Shown here one piece after another: positions 1 through 6,854 of a stretch of 32,332 nucleotides of DNA (position 1 is the first letter of the stretch; every line of letters begins with the position of its first letter). The notes beneath the pieces are model-generated. The model searched no databases. It was given only the letters and a program-made list of their open reading frames with translations, and had not been told where the DNA came from. The DNA lies in the IMG/VR virus record IMGVR_UViG_3300042881_001075, positions 1 to 32,332 of that record; one strand, 5' to 3'. The stretch comes from a virus. The translations under genes were made by a program, and so were the position numbers.

Positions 1-217
1 CTGTGGCTCCAGTTAATCCTTGAACTCCAGTTGGTCCTGTTGCACCAGTTGTTCCAACTCCTGTTGGACCAGTTACTCCAGTTATTCCTTGTGGACCAGT
101 TGATCCAGTAGGTCCAGTGGCTCCTGTAACTCCAGGTGAACCAGCAGGGCCAGGTGCAGATACTGTTACAATGTTGTTTGTTTCATTGACTACTACTTGA
201 TTTGATATTGAAGTCAT
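1..217 (-). CDS. Tail fibre N-terminus, collagen-like (runs off left edge)
   Basis: The ATG at 217 overlaps the stop of the upstream gene as TAATG. The first 22 or so residues include [12 protein letters not shown], a leader common in phage fibre proteins, followed by uninterrupted Gly-X-Y triplets ([12 protein letters not shown]) to the window edge. Collagen-like stretches in phages form trimeric shafts of receptor-binding fibres. The frame continues into the collagen-like fibre gene at the right edge if the window is circular, so this is probably the start of that gene rather than a second fibre. Its place after the terminase, and before the portal if circular, is unusual but known for fibre genes. 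Confidence 0.85.
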   Translation of the reverse strand, partial: MTSISNQVVVNETNNIVTVSAPGPAGSPGVTGATGPTGSTGPQGITGVTGPTGVGTTGATGPTGVQGLTGAT

Positions 218-564
218 TATCGTGTAACCTCTCCGCTAACTGTGACTGTTCCTTGAATTAAACGAGTTCTGACTCCACCAATACTTAGTTCTAAGTCATA
301 AACATAAAGACCTGCAGCGATTGCTGCTTGTTCATCTGTTGCAATTAAATTTAATGTTCCTGTCAATGGCACAATTGTAATACCACCATTTGAAGTTGAT
401 AGAGTTAACACAGCAGTATCAGAATCAAACTTACGACGAACCTGCATCTCTGCTGTATAGCCAGTCAAGTTAACTGGGTTGCCGTTTGAATCATTATAGA
501 CTATTTGTAGTGTCCATGTAGAACCTTGATCAAGGGTAAAGTTATAAATACCTGCGATTGCCAT
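217..564 (-). CDS. Small beta-rich virion protein, probably fibre-associated
   Basis: This 115-residue protein is predicted to be nearly all beta strand. It opens with [17 protein letters not shown] and has [12 protein letters not shown] in the middle and [21 protein letters not shown] at the end. That layout resembles small Ig-like or baseplate proteins found beside tail fibre genes in many siphoviruses; the family name is not certain. It has no signal peptide, membrane segment or cysteine. Its ATG overlaps the stop of the membrane-protein gene upstream (TAATG) and its stop overlaps the fibre start, so the three genes are translationally coupled. A role as fibre adaptor or minor tail component is inferred from position. 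Confidence 0.7.
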   Translation of the reverse strand: MAIAGIYNFTLDQGSTWTLQIVYNDSNGNPVNLTGYTAEMQVRRKFDSDTAVLTLSTSNGGITIVPLTGTLNLIATDEQAAIAAGLYVYDLELSIGGVRTRLIQGTVTVSGEVTR

Positions 565-713
565 TACTGTCTCTCCGTTGCCCAGATTAAAAATCCGCCA
601 AGTGCGATGAAACTAATAGGAGGAAAGATCAAGAATAAGCCATATGCTGCTAGTCCTACACCAACTACTTCAGTCGTTAATGACCAGTCTATGTTTGGCT
701 TCTTTGTTTTCAT
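564..713 (-). CDS. Small membrane protein, 49 residues
   Basis: This short gene starts with MKTKKPNIDW and then carries one long hydrophobic stretch of about 32 residues (GVGLAAYGLFLIFPPISFIA and on), enough for one or two membrane passes, with a charged end (ATERQ). The ribosome site AAGGAG sits four bases before the ATG, directly after the large-terminase stop. The stop overlaps the next ATG as TAATG. Small membrane proteins here could be holin-like or act in superinfection exclusion, but nothing in the sequence decides this. Spacing, ribosome site and coupling on both sides support a real gene. Confidence 0.75.
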   Translation of the reverse strand: MKTKKPNIDWSLTTEVVGVGLAAYGLFLIFPPISFIALGGFLIWATERQ

Positions 714-721
714 GTTTCTCC

Positions 722-2239
722 TTATAGTGAAAAGAATCTTGCTACAGGCTTTGTTGGTACTGGCACTGTGGCACGATCATAAGAAAAGATTGATGCTACG
801 CAAGCGTCAATCTTCTTTTTGCTGTTTGCTTTTTGAATCATAAGTCCTCTTGATGAGGTCTTAGTCATAGAGTTTGCTACATGTCTGTTTAATGCTTCAT
901 GACCTGAGTGAGTAAATGAGTTATTCATAACTGCCTCATAAAATTTAGCAGTTGCTGGAACCATTCGTTCTGCAGAGTTTGGATAAGAAACTACTGGCAT
1001 ACCTTCCTCATCAAAAAGCATAAAAGTTCTGGAATATCTTGCAGGATCAAAGACTACTTCACGAATGCTGTAATCTGGGTTTCTGTATGCATCTATTATA
1101 CACGATTCTACCTCAGCAACGGGTATGAACCAGTTCTGATCTGCATCATCTGGTCTTTCCCAAATTGCTAATATGTCTAAGTGAGGCTTTTCTCCACCTA
1201 AGAACCATGCAACTATGGCTGTTGAGTCTCCATTAAAGGATCCGTCAAAACCTAAAATAACATCTTCGCCAGGAATCTGCTCTCTATTTTTAAGAGTTAG
1301 GCTATCCCAAGCGTCAGTAGGAATCCAAGTCTGAGCAGAATCAGTCCATAGATTAAGTCTTTTAGTTTTAAATTCAGCCTCTGGAGTCAAGAGCGAAGCA
1401 GATTTCATATCCTCTGCAGAGAGAATATCACCATAAGATGGGTTAGCCTTACGCCAATTATCCTCATCTTTGTAGTTAAGTTTTTCATCTCCTTGATACC
1501 AGGCGAAAAAGAAGGAAGGATCATCAACTTCACCTTTGGATAGTTGAACTCCTCTTTGGTACATTTGGTAACAGAGAGACTCTTTACCTGATGAGTCATA
1601 CTTCGTTCCAGCAGTGGTAATTGCTACAAGCATTGGCTCTAAACGAGCACCCATAGACAGAGACATTGTGTCGTATAGTTCTCTATTTGGCTGTGAGTGC
1701 AACTCGTCAAATGCCACAAATGTAGAGTTTAAACCTTCTTTAGTGAACGCTTCTGACGATAGGGCTCTATATACGGTACCTGTACTAGGATTATAAATAA
1801 CATCTCTGAATGTTTGTAATACCTCTGAGAGTTCTGGTTCTAGTTCAACCATTCTCTTTACCGTTTTAAAAATAATCTTAGCCTGCTCTTTATCTGCAGC
1901 ACAAGAATAAATCTGTCCACCGTTTACGCCAAGCAATAACTGCTCAAGCACCAAGGTAGATAGAAGTGCAGACTTGCCTGCCTTACGAGGAATCCCAATC
2001 AAAGCACGGCGATGTTTTAGAAGGCCAGACTCATCTTCTGCATACAAATGTAGCAAGAGTTCTTTCTGCCAGTCACGAAGGACTAACTTGTCCCCAACAT
2101 TTCCTGCAATTGAATCCTCAGTAATACGACAAAGTGTTTCAGCAAAATCTATAACATCATATCCACGACTATTTTGCAATTCAAGTGCGGAAACGGGAGA
2201 GAGATATGATGGAGGCCAATGTTCTATTTTGTTCTCCAT
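722..2239 (-). CDS. terL: Terminase large subunit (packaging ATPase and nuclease)
   Basis: This protein of 505 residues drives DNA into the prohead and cuts it. The ATPase domain shows a Walker A-like PRKAGKS near residue 84 and a Walker B FVAFDE near 174. The nuclease domain follows with ILGFDGSFNGDST near 328 and further acidic positions at VVFDPARY and KKKIDACVA. Length and domain order match HK97-type large terminases. The ATG at 2239 is preferred to the TTG at 2245, because AAGGG lies six bases before this ATG but directly abuts the TTG. The upstream S1-like gene ends five bases before the start, so the two are probably coupled. Confidence 0.97.
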   Translation of the reverse strand: MENKIEHWPPSYLSPVSALELQNSRGYDVIDFAETLCRITEDSIAGNVGDKLVLRDWQKELLLHLYAEDESGLLKHRRALIGIPRKAGKSALLSTLVLEQLLLGVNGGQIYSCAADKEQAKIIFKTVKRMVELEPELSEVLQTFRDVIYNPSTGTVYRALSSEAFTKEGLNSTFVAFDELHSQPNRELYDTMSLSMGARLEPMLVAITTAGTKYDSSGKESLCYQMYQRGVQLSKGEVDDPSFFFAWYQGDEKLNYKDEDNWRKANPSYGDILSAEDMKSASLLTPEAEFKTKRLNLWTDSAQTWIPTDAWDSLTLKNREQIPGEDVILGFDGSFNGDSTAIVAWFLGGEKPHLDILAIWERPDDADQNWFIPVAEVESCIIDAYRNPDYSIREVVFDPARYSRTFMLFDEEGMPVVSYPNSAERMVPATAKFYEAVMNNSFTHSGHEALNRHVANSMTKTSSRGLMIQKANSKKKIDACVASIFSYDRATVPVPTKPVARFFSL

Positions 2240-2241
2240 GA

Positions 2242-3045
2242 TCAACCCTTATATGCTAACGAGAGCCTATCCTTATCAAAATCAATTTCTAAGACTTCAA
2301 CTTCTACCTCATGACCAATAGTAAATTGCTCAGGAGTCCATTTGCCCATTTTAGATTTGTGAACCAAGCCAGAAAGAAGGCCAAGTGAGACGAAGATTCC
2401 AAAATTGTTAATACCTGAAACTCTGCCAATATATGCCTGGCCAATTTCTAATTGAGCAAACTGCATCATCTTATCTTCTTTTTGCTCTTGCTGAACAAGT
2501 GCTTTTCGTGAGATAACGATATTGCCCTTTTCTCTATCAAACTGAATTACCTTGGCTTGAATTATCTGGCCAACATAACGAGAGAAGTCTTCTGACTTAT
2601 CAATGAAAGATTGAGAAGAAGGCAAGAATGCTCTAATTCCAATATCAACAATCATGCCACCCTTGACCAATTTAGTAATTTGGCCAGAGACAACCTTGTC
2701 TTCTGAATTCCAAATAGCCTCAACTTCATTCCAGATAGCCTCAACTTCTGCTTCCTTCATAGACAAAACATACTGGCCTTCTTGGTCAATACCAATAATA
2801 CTGGCATCAACTGTTTGGCCAATTGAGACAACATCATGAATATCAATAGTGCGTCTGGCAGATACTTCCTTCTTAGGTATATATCCTTCAGTCTTACAGC
2901 CAATATCTAGAAGGACTCCTTCACGATCAATCTGTACTACTGTGCCTTTGACTGCATCCCCAACATTATATGTCTTCATGGACTCGTCAATGGCTTTTAG
3001 AAAGTCTTCTAGACTGCCTATATCGTTAATTGCTATTTGGTTCAT
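2242..3045 (-). CDS. Three-domain S1-like RNA-binding protein
   Basis: The 267 residues form three S1 (OB-fold) repeats: about 27-95 (VGDAVKGTVVQIDREGVLLD), about 115-182 (VVSGQITKLVKGGMIVDIG) and about 200-266 (IGQAYIGRVSGINNFGIFVS). Each ends with the usual strand (YVLSMKEAE, NIVISRKAL, RLSLAYKG). This is the architecture of a shortened ribosomal protein S1, which binds mRNA and helps place it on the 30S subunit. The gene starts inside the end of the small-terminase gene (20-base overlap) and ends just before the large terminase. A 21-base tandem duplication gives EVEAIWN twice between domains 1 and 2. A translation role during infection is inferred; a role in packaging or RNA protection is also possible. 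Confidence 0.92.
   Translation of the reverse strand: MNQIAINDIGSLEDFLKAIDESMKTYNVGDAVKGTVVQIDREGVLLDIGCKTEGYIPKKEVSARRTIDIHDVVSIGQTVDASIIGIDQEGQYVLSMKEAEVEAIWNEVEAIWNSEDKVVSGQITKLVKGGMIVDIGIRAFLPSSQSFIDKSEDFSRYVGQIIQAKVIQFDREKGNIVISRKALVQQEQKEDKMMQFAQLEIGQAYIGRVSGINNFGIFVSLGLLSGLVHKSKMGKWTPEQFTIGHEVEVEVLEIDFDKDRLSLAYKG
2710..2751 (-). repeat. 21-base tandem duplication inside the S1-like gene
   Basis: Two adjacent 21-base copies (2710-2730 and 2731-2751) encode EVEAIWN twice in frame. They lie in the linker between S1 domains 1 and 2, so the domains are lengthened apart rather than disrupted. Only a few bases differ between copies. Confidence 0.85.
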
Positions 3046-3550
3046 TGTCTATCGTTTCCCCTTGGATTGTGTCTTCTTCTGCAAATACTATTTTAGCACG
3101 ACGCTCTCGCTTCTCCAGTAATCTATCAATTGAAGTTGCTGCTCGTACTTCTGCTACACCTAAACGAGATCTGGAAACTGGATCAAAACCCAGTGAGGTC
3201 AGAGCATCTGTGTATGCCTTATTAATTGCCACATATGCTTTTGCATCTGCAGGCTCTGTAGAAATCATATAACGGTCTCTTGCTGCTTCATTAGCATCAG
3301 CCAAATGCGATGCATTTTTAATAGCCTCAATATCACTAACAGGACTAAGCCAAGTAACAGCCACACCCCATGCACGATTCCATAAATCTAATCCTGATTG
3401 CTTAAGACTCTCAGGTGGTTCTGGTATTTCTCTAGCCATTGGCAAATGCGTAATCACATTTAAATCTGGCAAAGGTCTTCCACCAGGGTTGCCCATGAGT
3501 CTTTTAATTTCATTAGGCTTTGGTGGCCTTCCCGCAGTTGGTTGAGCCAT
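3026..3550 (-). CDS. terS: Terminase small subunit
   Basis: This 174-residue protein precedes the S1-like protein and the large terminase. It opens with GRPPKPNEIKRLMGNPGGRP, the basic N-terminus seen in P27-like small terminases of actinobacteriophages, followed by a largely helical body (WNRAWGVAVTWLSPVSDIEA, LADANEAARDRYM) and a charged tail (RLLEKRERRAKIVFAEED). Small terminases recognise the packaging site and regulate the large subunit. The GC-rich gap directly upstream fits a cos or pac site. A ribosome site is weak: AAAGGA lies about 12 bases before the ATG. Confidence 0.85.
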   Translation of the reverse strand: MAQPTAGRPPKPNEIKRLMGNPGGRPLPDLNVITHLPMAREIPEPPESLKQSGLDLWNRAWGVAVTWLSPVSDIEAIKNASHLADANEAARDRYMISTEPADAKAYVAINKAYTDALTSLGFDPVSRSRLGVAEVRAATSIDRLLEKRERRAKIVFAEEDTIQGETIDNEPNSN

Positions 3551-3759
3551 GTTTTATTTTTTTCCTTTTCTACTAATTCCTTTTTTCAACATCGTTGACA
3601 CTTTTGGGCCAAATGTCCAAAACTGACAATTTCGCTATATTATATGCGAAAGGGCAGCCAGGGTAAGCAACAGTTATTTGAGCGTAAGATATTACCCGTA
3701 CCCAGGGGTTGCCAGGGATGGGTGCGAGGGTGGTTGCCTTATGTTAGTTTATTTATATA
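3551..3759. other. GC-rich gap before terS, candidate cos/packaging site
   Basis: This 209-base non-coding stretch between the HNH gene and terS contains the most GC-rich short run in the region. Near-direct repeats ggcagccaggg (3653-3663) and ggttgccaggg (3707-3717) match at 9 of 11 bases, with a further ggttgcc at 3732. In many cos phages the cleavage site lies just upstream of terS and next to an HNH gene. The cleavage position cannot be read from sequence alone. Confidence 0.4.
3639..3644 (-). promoter_or_regulatory. Candidate -10 (TATAAT) upstream of terS
   Basis: A perfect TATAAT reads leftwards about 90 bases before terS. It lies between TTCGC and GCGAA half-sites (3631-3635 and 3646-3650). 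No good -35 box is found at 16 to 18 bases, so this is only a weak candidate for a packaging-operon promoter. Confidence 0.3.
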
Positions 3760-4059
3760 TTATTTCTTAGATGAATTGCACGAACGACATAAAACCATAA
3801 TGTTGGACAATACATTCTGTCCTCCATCTGCCAAACTTAATATATGATCTGCCGTCAGGTCTTTTGTTGATCCACATCGTGAGCACCAGGGCTGCACTTG
3901 TCTTGCATATCTTGATAACTTTTGCCATTGATAATCATATCTTTTATTTCTCTGGGCTCTGGCTGGGTCCCTTGATTGAATTGTTTGAATGCATTGTGGA
4001 CAGGCACTGCCCCTGGTTATAATTCCACAATATAAACAAGGTGAATTAAATCTCTTCAT
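3760..4059 (-). CDS. HNH endonuclease next to terminase
   Basis: A 99-residue HNH nuclease. An N-terminal zinc pair CLYCG and CPQC is followed by a basic helix (YDYQWQKLSRYARQV). The HNH core comes next: WCSRCGSTKDLTADHILSLA, then NIMVLCRSCNSSK, with the two CxxC pairs of the structural zinc and the catalytic His in ADHI. HNH proteins beside terminases in HK97-like phages assist terminase cutting at cos, and size and position match that group. It ends where the candidate cos gap begins. Confidence 0.93.
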   Translation of the reverse strand: MKRFNSPCLYCGIITRGSACPQCIQTIQSRDPARAQRNKRYDYQWQKLSRYARQVQPWCSRCGSTKDLTADHILSLADGGQNVLSNIMVLCRSCNSSKK

Positions 4060-4064
4060 TAATA

Positions 4065-4280
4065 TTAATCTAATTCGTCAGGCAGTATCTGGCATTCTTC
4101 ACAGTCTGTATCATTATCATAGTTATCATACTTGACCATGTTGGCCATATGGCTATTATCTAAAACCATTGTTTGGAATACAGCCTTATTTATTATTGTG
4201 TCTATTAGATCTAATGATAATCGTTCATCTGTTGTGATACCCACATTTATTGGGCCAAGCGTAATATTAATATCAAACAC
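4065..4280 (-). CDS. Unknown acidic 71-residue protein
   Basis: The gene starts with GTG at 4280, with AAGGG nine bases upstream, inside the end of the preceding gene (8-base overlap). The sequence FDINITLGPINVGITTDERL, a hydrophobic middle and an acidic C-terminus with CEEC belong to no family I recognise. The CxxC pair could hold a metal, but only one pair is present. Tight spacing to the HNH gene (five bases) supports co-expression with the packaging genes. Confidence 0.65.
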   Translation of the reverse strand: MFDINITLGPINVGITTDERLSLDLIDTIINKAVFQTMVLDNSHMANMVKYDNYDNDTDCEECQILPDELD

Positions 4281-4440
4281 CTTTGCTCACCCTTAACCTC
4301 TCGTCTAGCAGTTCTTCTATCATATCATTGATTAGATGCTTCTTGCTGTCTATTGTATCTGCTCTAAGTAGGATAGCATTAGATAGTTTCTCGTCTATTA
4401 GTTGTATTTGATCAAGGTCTTGTTTGCTTATGTTAGCCAT
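4273..4440 (-). CDS. Small helical protein, 55 residues
   Basis: This short frame encodes MANISKQDLDQIQLIDEKLS and a mostly helical, charged remainder (HLINDMIEELLDERLRVSKG). It is the first gene after the strong promoter at 4492-4520 and overlaps the next start by eight bases. GGGAAAG lies upstream of the ATG. The composition suggests a small helical regulator or a packaging accessory factor; no family is recognised. Confidence 0.65.
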   Translation of the reverse strand: MANISKQDLDQIQLIDEKLSNAILLRADTIDSKKHLINDMIEELLDERLRVSKGV

Positions 4441-4477
4441 TGCTTTATCTTTCCCGTCAAACTTTTGGGGTCAGCAA

Positions 4478-4503
4478 ATACTGTTGCTCTCATTATACAG
4501 TAT
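4478..4503. promoter_or_regulatory. Operator-like inverted repeat over the -10 box
   Basis: Perfect 7-base arms ATACTGT (4478-4484) and ACAGTAT (4497-4503) are separated by 12 bases. They enclose the -10 box and likely start site of the leftward promoter. That placement is typical of a repressor site. The spacing does not match a LexA box. Confidence 0.5.
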
Positions 4504-4520
4504 ATTCTAAGATTAGTCAA
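4492..4520 (-). promoter_or_regulatory. Strong sigma-70-type promoter for the packaging genes
   Basis: On the minus strand TTGACT (4515-4520) is followed after exactly 17 bases by a perfect TATAAT (4492-4497). The expected start is near 4485, giving a leader of about 45 bases before the ATG at 4440. The -35 box overlaps the end of the upstream zinc/HTH gene. Confidence 0.75.
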
Positions 4521-5259
4521 TTAAACTTCTCGCTTTCGCTATGGCAGAGATATCATATAAACCATTCTTTACTGGTATGTTGTGGTCCTTAACTATCTTA
4601 TTAAGTTGTGTCTTGGTTATGTTCATCCATAGGCAAATGGCATCTATGTCTAACCAAAAGGTTCTATTAGGGTTATTCATAGCCAAGGCTAATAATCTAT
4701 ATAGAGTCCATGAAGTCCTACACTTGTGACATGTAACACCAGCCATGAGATTTTCTATGTCTATAACTATATGGGCTTTACACTCATCTGTTGGACATGG
4801 AATCCTTCTTGGTTGTTCTATGAATCTCTTATTAGTACTCATACCTTTACTATGGAGTTCCTTTATTGATCCCGCAAAATCCTCCAACCAATCCTGTTGG
4901 ACTGTCCAATCCAGATGGGCTAAGTGAAATGAGACTGTTGCAGCAACCTCTAGTTCTACTGTGGCTTCTCTTTCAAGTAAGGCTGGAGGAGTAAGGGTTC
5001 TTGCTCTACGGATAAGGGCTTCATACTTATGTAGTATCCCCAAAAGTTCCTTACCCATAGAATAATCTAATGCGTTAACATTGAATCCAATAGATCTTTC
5101 AGTGCTTGGTGAGCCTGAGCCTGATCTACCTGGAGTAATATGTGATGCAGCACCTTGCTGTAGTTCAGGCAACTCAGTAAGCATAGACTTCAATGATGAG
5201 TAGCACTTCTTGCATATCTGTCCTGACTCTACATGAAACTTACATACTGAGCATTGCAT
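4513..5259 (-). CDS. Zinc-finger and helix-turn-helix regulator-like protein
   Basis: A 248-residue protein. It begins with a zinc ribbon (CSVCKFHVESGQICKKC), followed by a low-complexity linker (GRSGSGSPSTERS). A helical middle precedes a second cysteine cluster (CPTDECKAH and CHKCRTSW, residues about 155-182). The C-terminus reads as a helix-turn-helix (WLDIDAICLWMNITKTQLNK, then DHNIPVKNGLYDISAI), which resembles MerR/excisionase-type winged helices. Actinobacteriophages often carry such zinc-plus-HTH proteins. DNA binding and transcription control are likely; the target is unknown, though its own downstream promoter and operator-like repeat are obvious candidates. Confidence 0.8.
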   Translation of the reverse strand: MQCSVCKFHVESGQICKKCYSSLKSMLTELPELQQGAASHITPGRSGSGSPSTERSIGFNVNALDYSMGKELLGILHKYEALIRRARTLTPPALLEREATVELEVAATVSFHLAHLDWTVQQDWLEDFAGSIKELHSKGMSTNKRFIEQPRRIPCPTDECKAHIVIDIENLMAGVTCHKCRTSWTLYRLLALAMNNPNRTFWLDIDAICLWMNITKTQLNKIVKDHNIPVKNGLYDISAIAKARSLID

Positions 5260-5261
5260 GG

Positions 5262-5516
5262 TTACTTAGTCTCCAATTGCTTAAACAGATCATCAACTGT
5301 GTTAACATCTTTAAACTCTTTGCGTACAAGATACTTCTCTACTGCTGGACGAAGAAGATTCATTCTTTCATCTGAAACATCAGACTTCTCTTTCATAAAC
5401 ATTAATGGTATCAATGCAAATGGTCCTATGAGCCATGCTGCAAATGCCCAACCAAACATGCTGCGTCCTTGTACAAATGCAGTTACTACTGCTAATGCTA
5501 TCCATAGATATGTCAT
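5262..5516 (-). CDS. Small two-pass membrane protein
   Basis: This 84-residue protein has two hydrophobic segments, YLWIALAVVTAFVQG and FGWAFAAWLIGPFALIPLMF, and a soluble charged tail (RPAVEKYLVRKEFKDVNTVD). It starts with an ATG that overlaps the stop of the zinc-ribbon gene (TAATG) and ends two bases before the regulator-like gene. No family is recognised. Placement in the small-gene cluster rather than the lysis block makes a holin role less likely. Confidence 0.75.
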   Translation of the reverse strand: MTYLWIALAVVTAFVQGRSMFGWAFAAWLIGPFALIPLMFMKEKSDVSDERMNLLRPAVEKYLVRKEFKDVNTVDDLFKQLETK

Positions 5517-5644
5517 TACTTACTTCCCCATTCTTCTGTCTCTACCCAACCTATTTCTAGTTGAGTTCTATTACATACTATACAGATTACTTCATCCTTG
5601 GTTGCTGTGTTACAGTCCTTACAGAAGTAAATCTTATATATCAT
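5516..5644 (-). CDS. Zinc-ribbon microprotein, 42 residues
   Basis: A very short gene encoding MIYKIYFCKDCNTATKDEVI and then CIVCNRTQLEIGW. The two CxxC pairs, 12 residues apart, are the minimal layout of a zinc ribbon. The ATG overlaps the upstream stop as ATGA and its own stop overlaps the next ATG as TAATG, so it is locked into the cluster. Microproteins of this type often bind nucleic acid or RNA polymerase; the function here is unknown. Confidence 0.75.
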   Translation of the reverse strand: MIYKIYFCKDCNTATKDEVICIVCNRTQLEIGWVETEEWGSK

Positions 5645-5967
5645 TCTTCTATGCCTTCTATTTCCTTTAACTGCCGTTTTGATATTGGCCTGCCAAATGC
5701 TTGATAATGTATATAAGCATAGGCTTCATGCATTCTTTGTTGCTTCTCTTCTGCTGTTATTTCCTTGATTGTATACATATGCTTATCTCGTTTCCTATCA
5801 ACTTCTTGCTCTGCTCTTCTGTCTGCCTGCCATTTGGTCATGTATGCTTTCTTGCATACTCTACATTCTGTGTGGAGTCTAGCCTTATTCTTCTGCTGAG
5901 GACCAAAGAACTCTGAAGTTAGTGGCTTCTCTATCTTGCATTTAGAACAGACTCTAGACTCTTCCAT
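5641..5967 (-). CDS. Zinc-finger protein of the HNH-accessory type
   Basis: From the ATG at 5967 the protein has 108 residues. It starts MEESRVCSKCKIEKPLTSEF and continues with LHTECRVCKKAYMTKWQADR. This CxKC, FF, CxxC layout is the zinc-binding front half common in phage HNH-like proteins, here without a clear HNH active site. A long basic helix follows. The frame is open further upstream, but those codons overlap the preceding gene, which ends at 5972. The C-terminus couples to the next gene by ATGA. Confidence 0.7.
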   Translation of the reverse strand: MEESRVCSKCKIEKPLTSEFFGPQQKNKARLHTECRVCKKAYMTKWQADRRAEQEVDRKRDKHMYTIKEITAEEKQQRMHEAYAYIHYQAFGRPISKRQLKEIEGIEE

Positions 5968-5971
5968 CAGA

Positions 5972-6214
5972 TTAGTCTTCTTTTGGTAGTTCTGTATTAG
6001 AGCGACTGTATAAAGTATAGAACTGGTGCAATCTACTATGCATATTAAGCATGTAGTCAAACTGCTCATCAGTTAGGTTAGGCCAGTCTGATCTACCTGT
6101 ACCTGGAAGAATTCCAATACCTGTTTGTAGGAAGTCAACAATCTTCTGTGCCTCATACAGCATTACTCCACTTGGAAGTACCGTGCTTGGATTTGCTTGT
6201 TCTTGTTCTATCAT
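5972..6214 (-). CDS. Unknown 80-residue helical protein
   Basis: The ATG at 6214 overlaps the upstream stop as ATGA, so this start is preferred over in-frame ATGs inside the upstream gene. The protein begins MIEQEQANPSTVLPSGVMLY and is largely helical with aromatic residues (NMHSRLHQFYTLYS). There are no cysteines, unlike its neighbours. No family is recognised. Confidence 0.65.
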   Translation of the reverse strand: MIEQEQANPSTVLPSGVMLYEAQKIVDFLQTGIGILPGTGRSDWPNLTDEQFDYMLNMHSRLHQFYTLYSRSNTELPKED

Positions 6215-6462
6215 TTGCTCTTCTTCTCTCTTCTCAGTTGTTTGTGATAACAGCACTTGCATAACTGACGAGCATAATTTGGCTTGTCGCATCCTTCTGC
6301 TGTACACTTCTTCTTGTTTGTGTTCCATGTTTTGTATACTGATGAGTTACGACATGCCTTGCAATAGTAGTCATAGCCATCATCGTTTGGACGATAGGCT
6401 TTGCTCTTGTAGTATAGACTTATGTCTTTTACTTCCTTGCACTTAACGCATGTCTTATTCAT
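6211..6462 (-). CDS. Small protein with two zinc fingers
   Basis: In 83 residues there are nine cysteines. The first cluster is CVKCKEVKDISLYY with CKACRNSS, the same layout as the zinc protein at 5641-5967. The second is CTAEGCDKPNYARQLCKCC, followed by a basic tail (HKQLRREKKSK). The second cluster resembles the knuckle seen at the ends of phage HNH proteins. The gene is coupled on both sides by ATGA overlaps. Nucleic-acid binding is likely; function unknown. Confidence 0.75.
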   Translation of the reverse strand: MNKTCVKCKEVKDISLYYKSKAYRPNDDGYDYYCKACRNSSVYKTWNTNKKKCTAEGCDKPNYARQLCKCCYHKQLRREKKSK

Positions 6463-6854
6463 AGTTCTTGATCTACCCCTATAAGTCCAACATTCTCAAC
6501 TGAGGTCATGACATTGAGATGCTTTGGGTTTACACACTTTGGATTATTGCAGATATGATTAATAACCTTGGTTTGTCCAGTAAATGGATCTCCTGCTTTA
6601 GGTAAAGCGTTAAATCCGTAATGTAAAGCATAAGCAAATCTATGAGCCTTTACCTTAACTGATGTTCCTCTTTTTTGTCCATCAACCTTAATTGTAATTT
6701 GAAATGGACGATATCTATCTCTGTAGTCCCACATGGCACCTGTGTACTCAATACAGCCAGTTGACTTATTAACTAACTTGCTCTTGAATCTATCTATAAT
6801 ATTATTATCATTAATGCCATATTGAATGGCTCTATCTTTAGTACTTAGATTCAT
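6459..6854 (-). CDS. HNH homing-type endonuclease
   Basis: A 131-residue protein of the HNH_3 type. It has CIEYTGAMWDYRDRYRPF, then VKAHRFAYALHYGFNALP, then the nuclease core VINHICNNPKCVNPKHLNVM, which holds the catalytic His and the zinc-like Cys/His residues. This family acts as free-standing homing endonucleases that cut intronless target genes and spread within phage populations. It is embedded in the small zinc-protein cluster with coupled overlaps on both sides (TAATG and ATGA), so it is stably integrated rather than a recent insertion. Confidence 0.88.
   Translation of the reverse strand: MNLSTKDRAIQYGINDNNIIDRFKSKLVNKSTGCIEYTGAMWDYRDRYRPFQITIKVDGQKRGTSVKVKAHRFAYALHYGFNALPKAGDPFTGQTKVINHICNNPKCVNPKHLNVMTSVENVGLIGVDQEL

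Noticed and set aside
2239-2245. TTG start for the large terminase overlapping the S1 stop
   Set aside because: The AAGGG site directly abuts the TTG but is well placed for the ATG at 2239.
3554-3592. 12-residue basic leader MLKKGISRKGKK before terS
   Set aside because: No ribosome site and too short to support from sequence alone; kept only as a possible leader.
3644-3847. Plus-strand frame of 67 residues
   Set aside because: It crosses the GC-rich gap and the end of the HNH gene, with no start signal or family resemblance.
4478-4503. Palindrome as an SOS/LexA box
   Set aside because: CTGT and ACAG are 12 bases apart, not 8, and it does not match the actinobacterial CGAAC-N4-GTTCG form.
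6459-6854. HNH gene as part of a group I intron
   Set aside because: It is coupled to both neighbours by overlaps, with no intron-like flanks or interrupted host gene.
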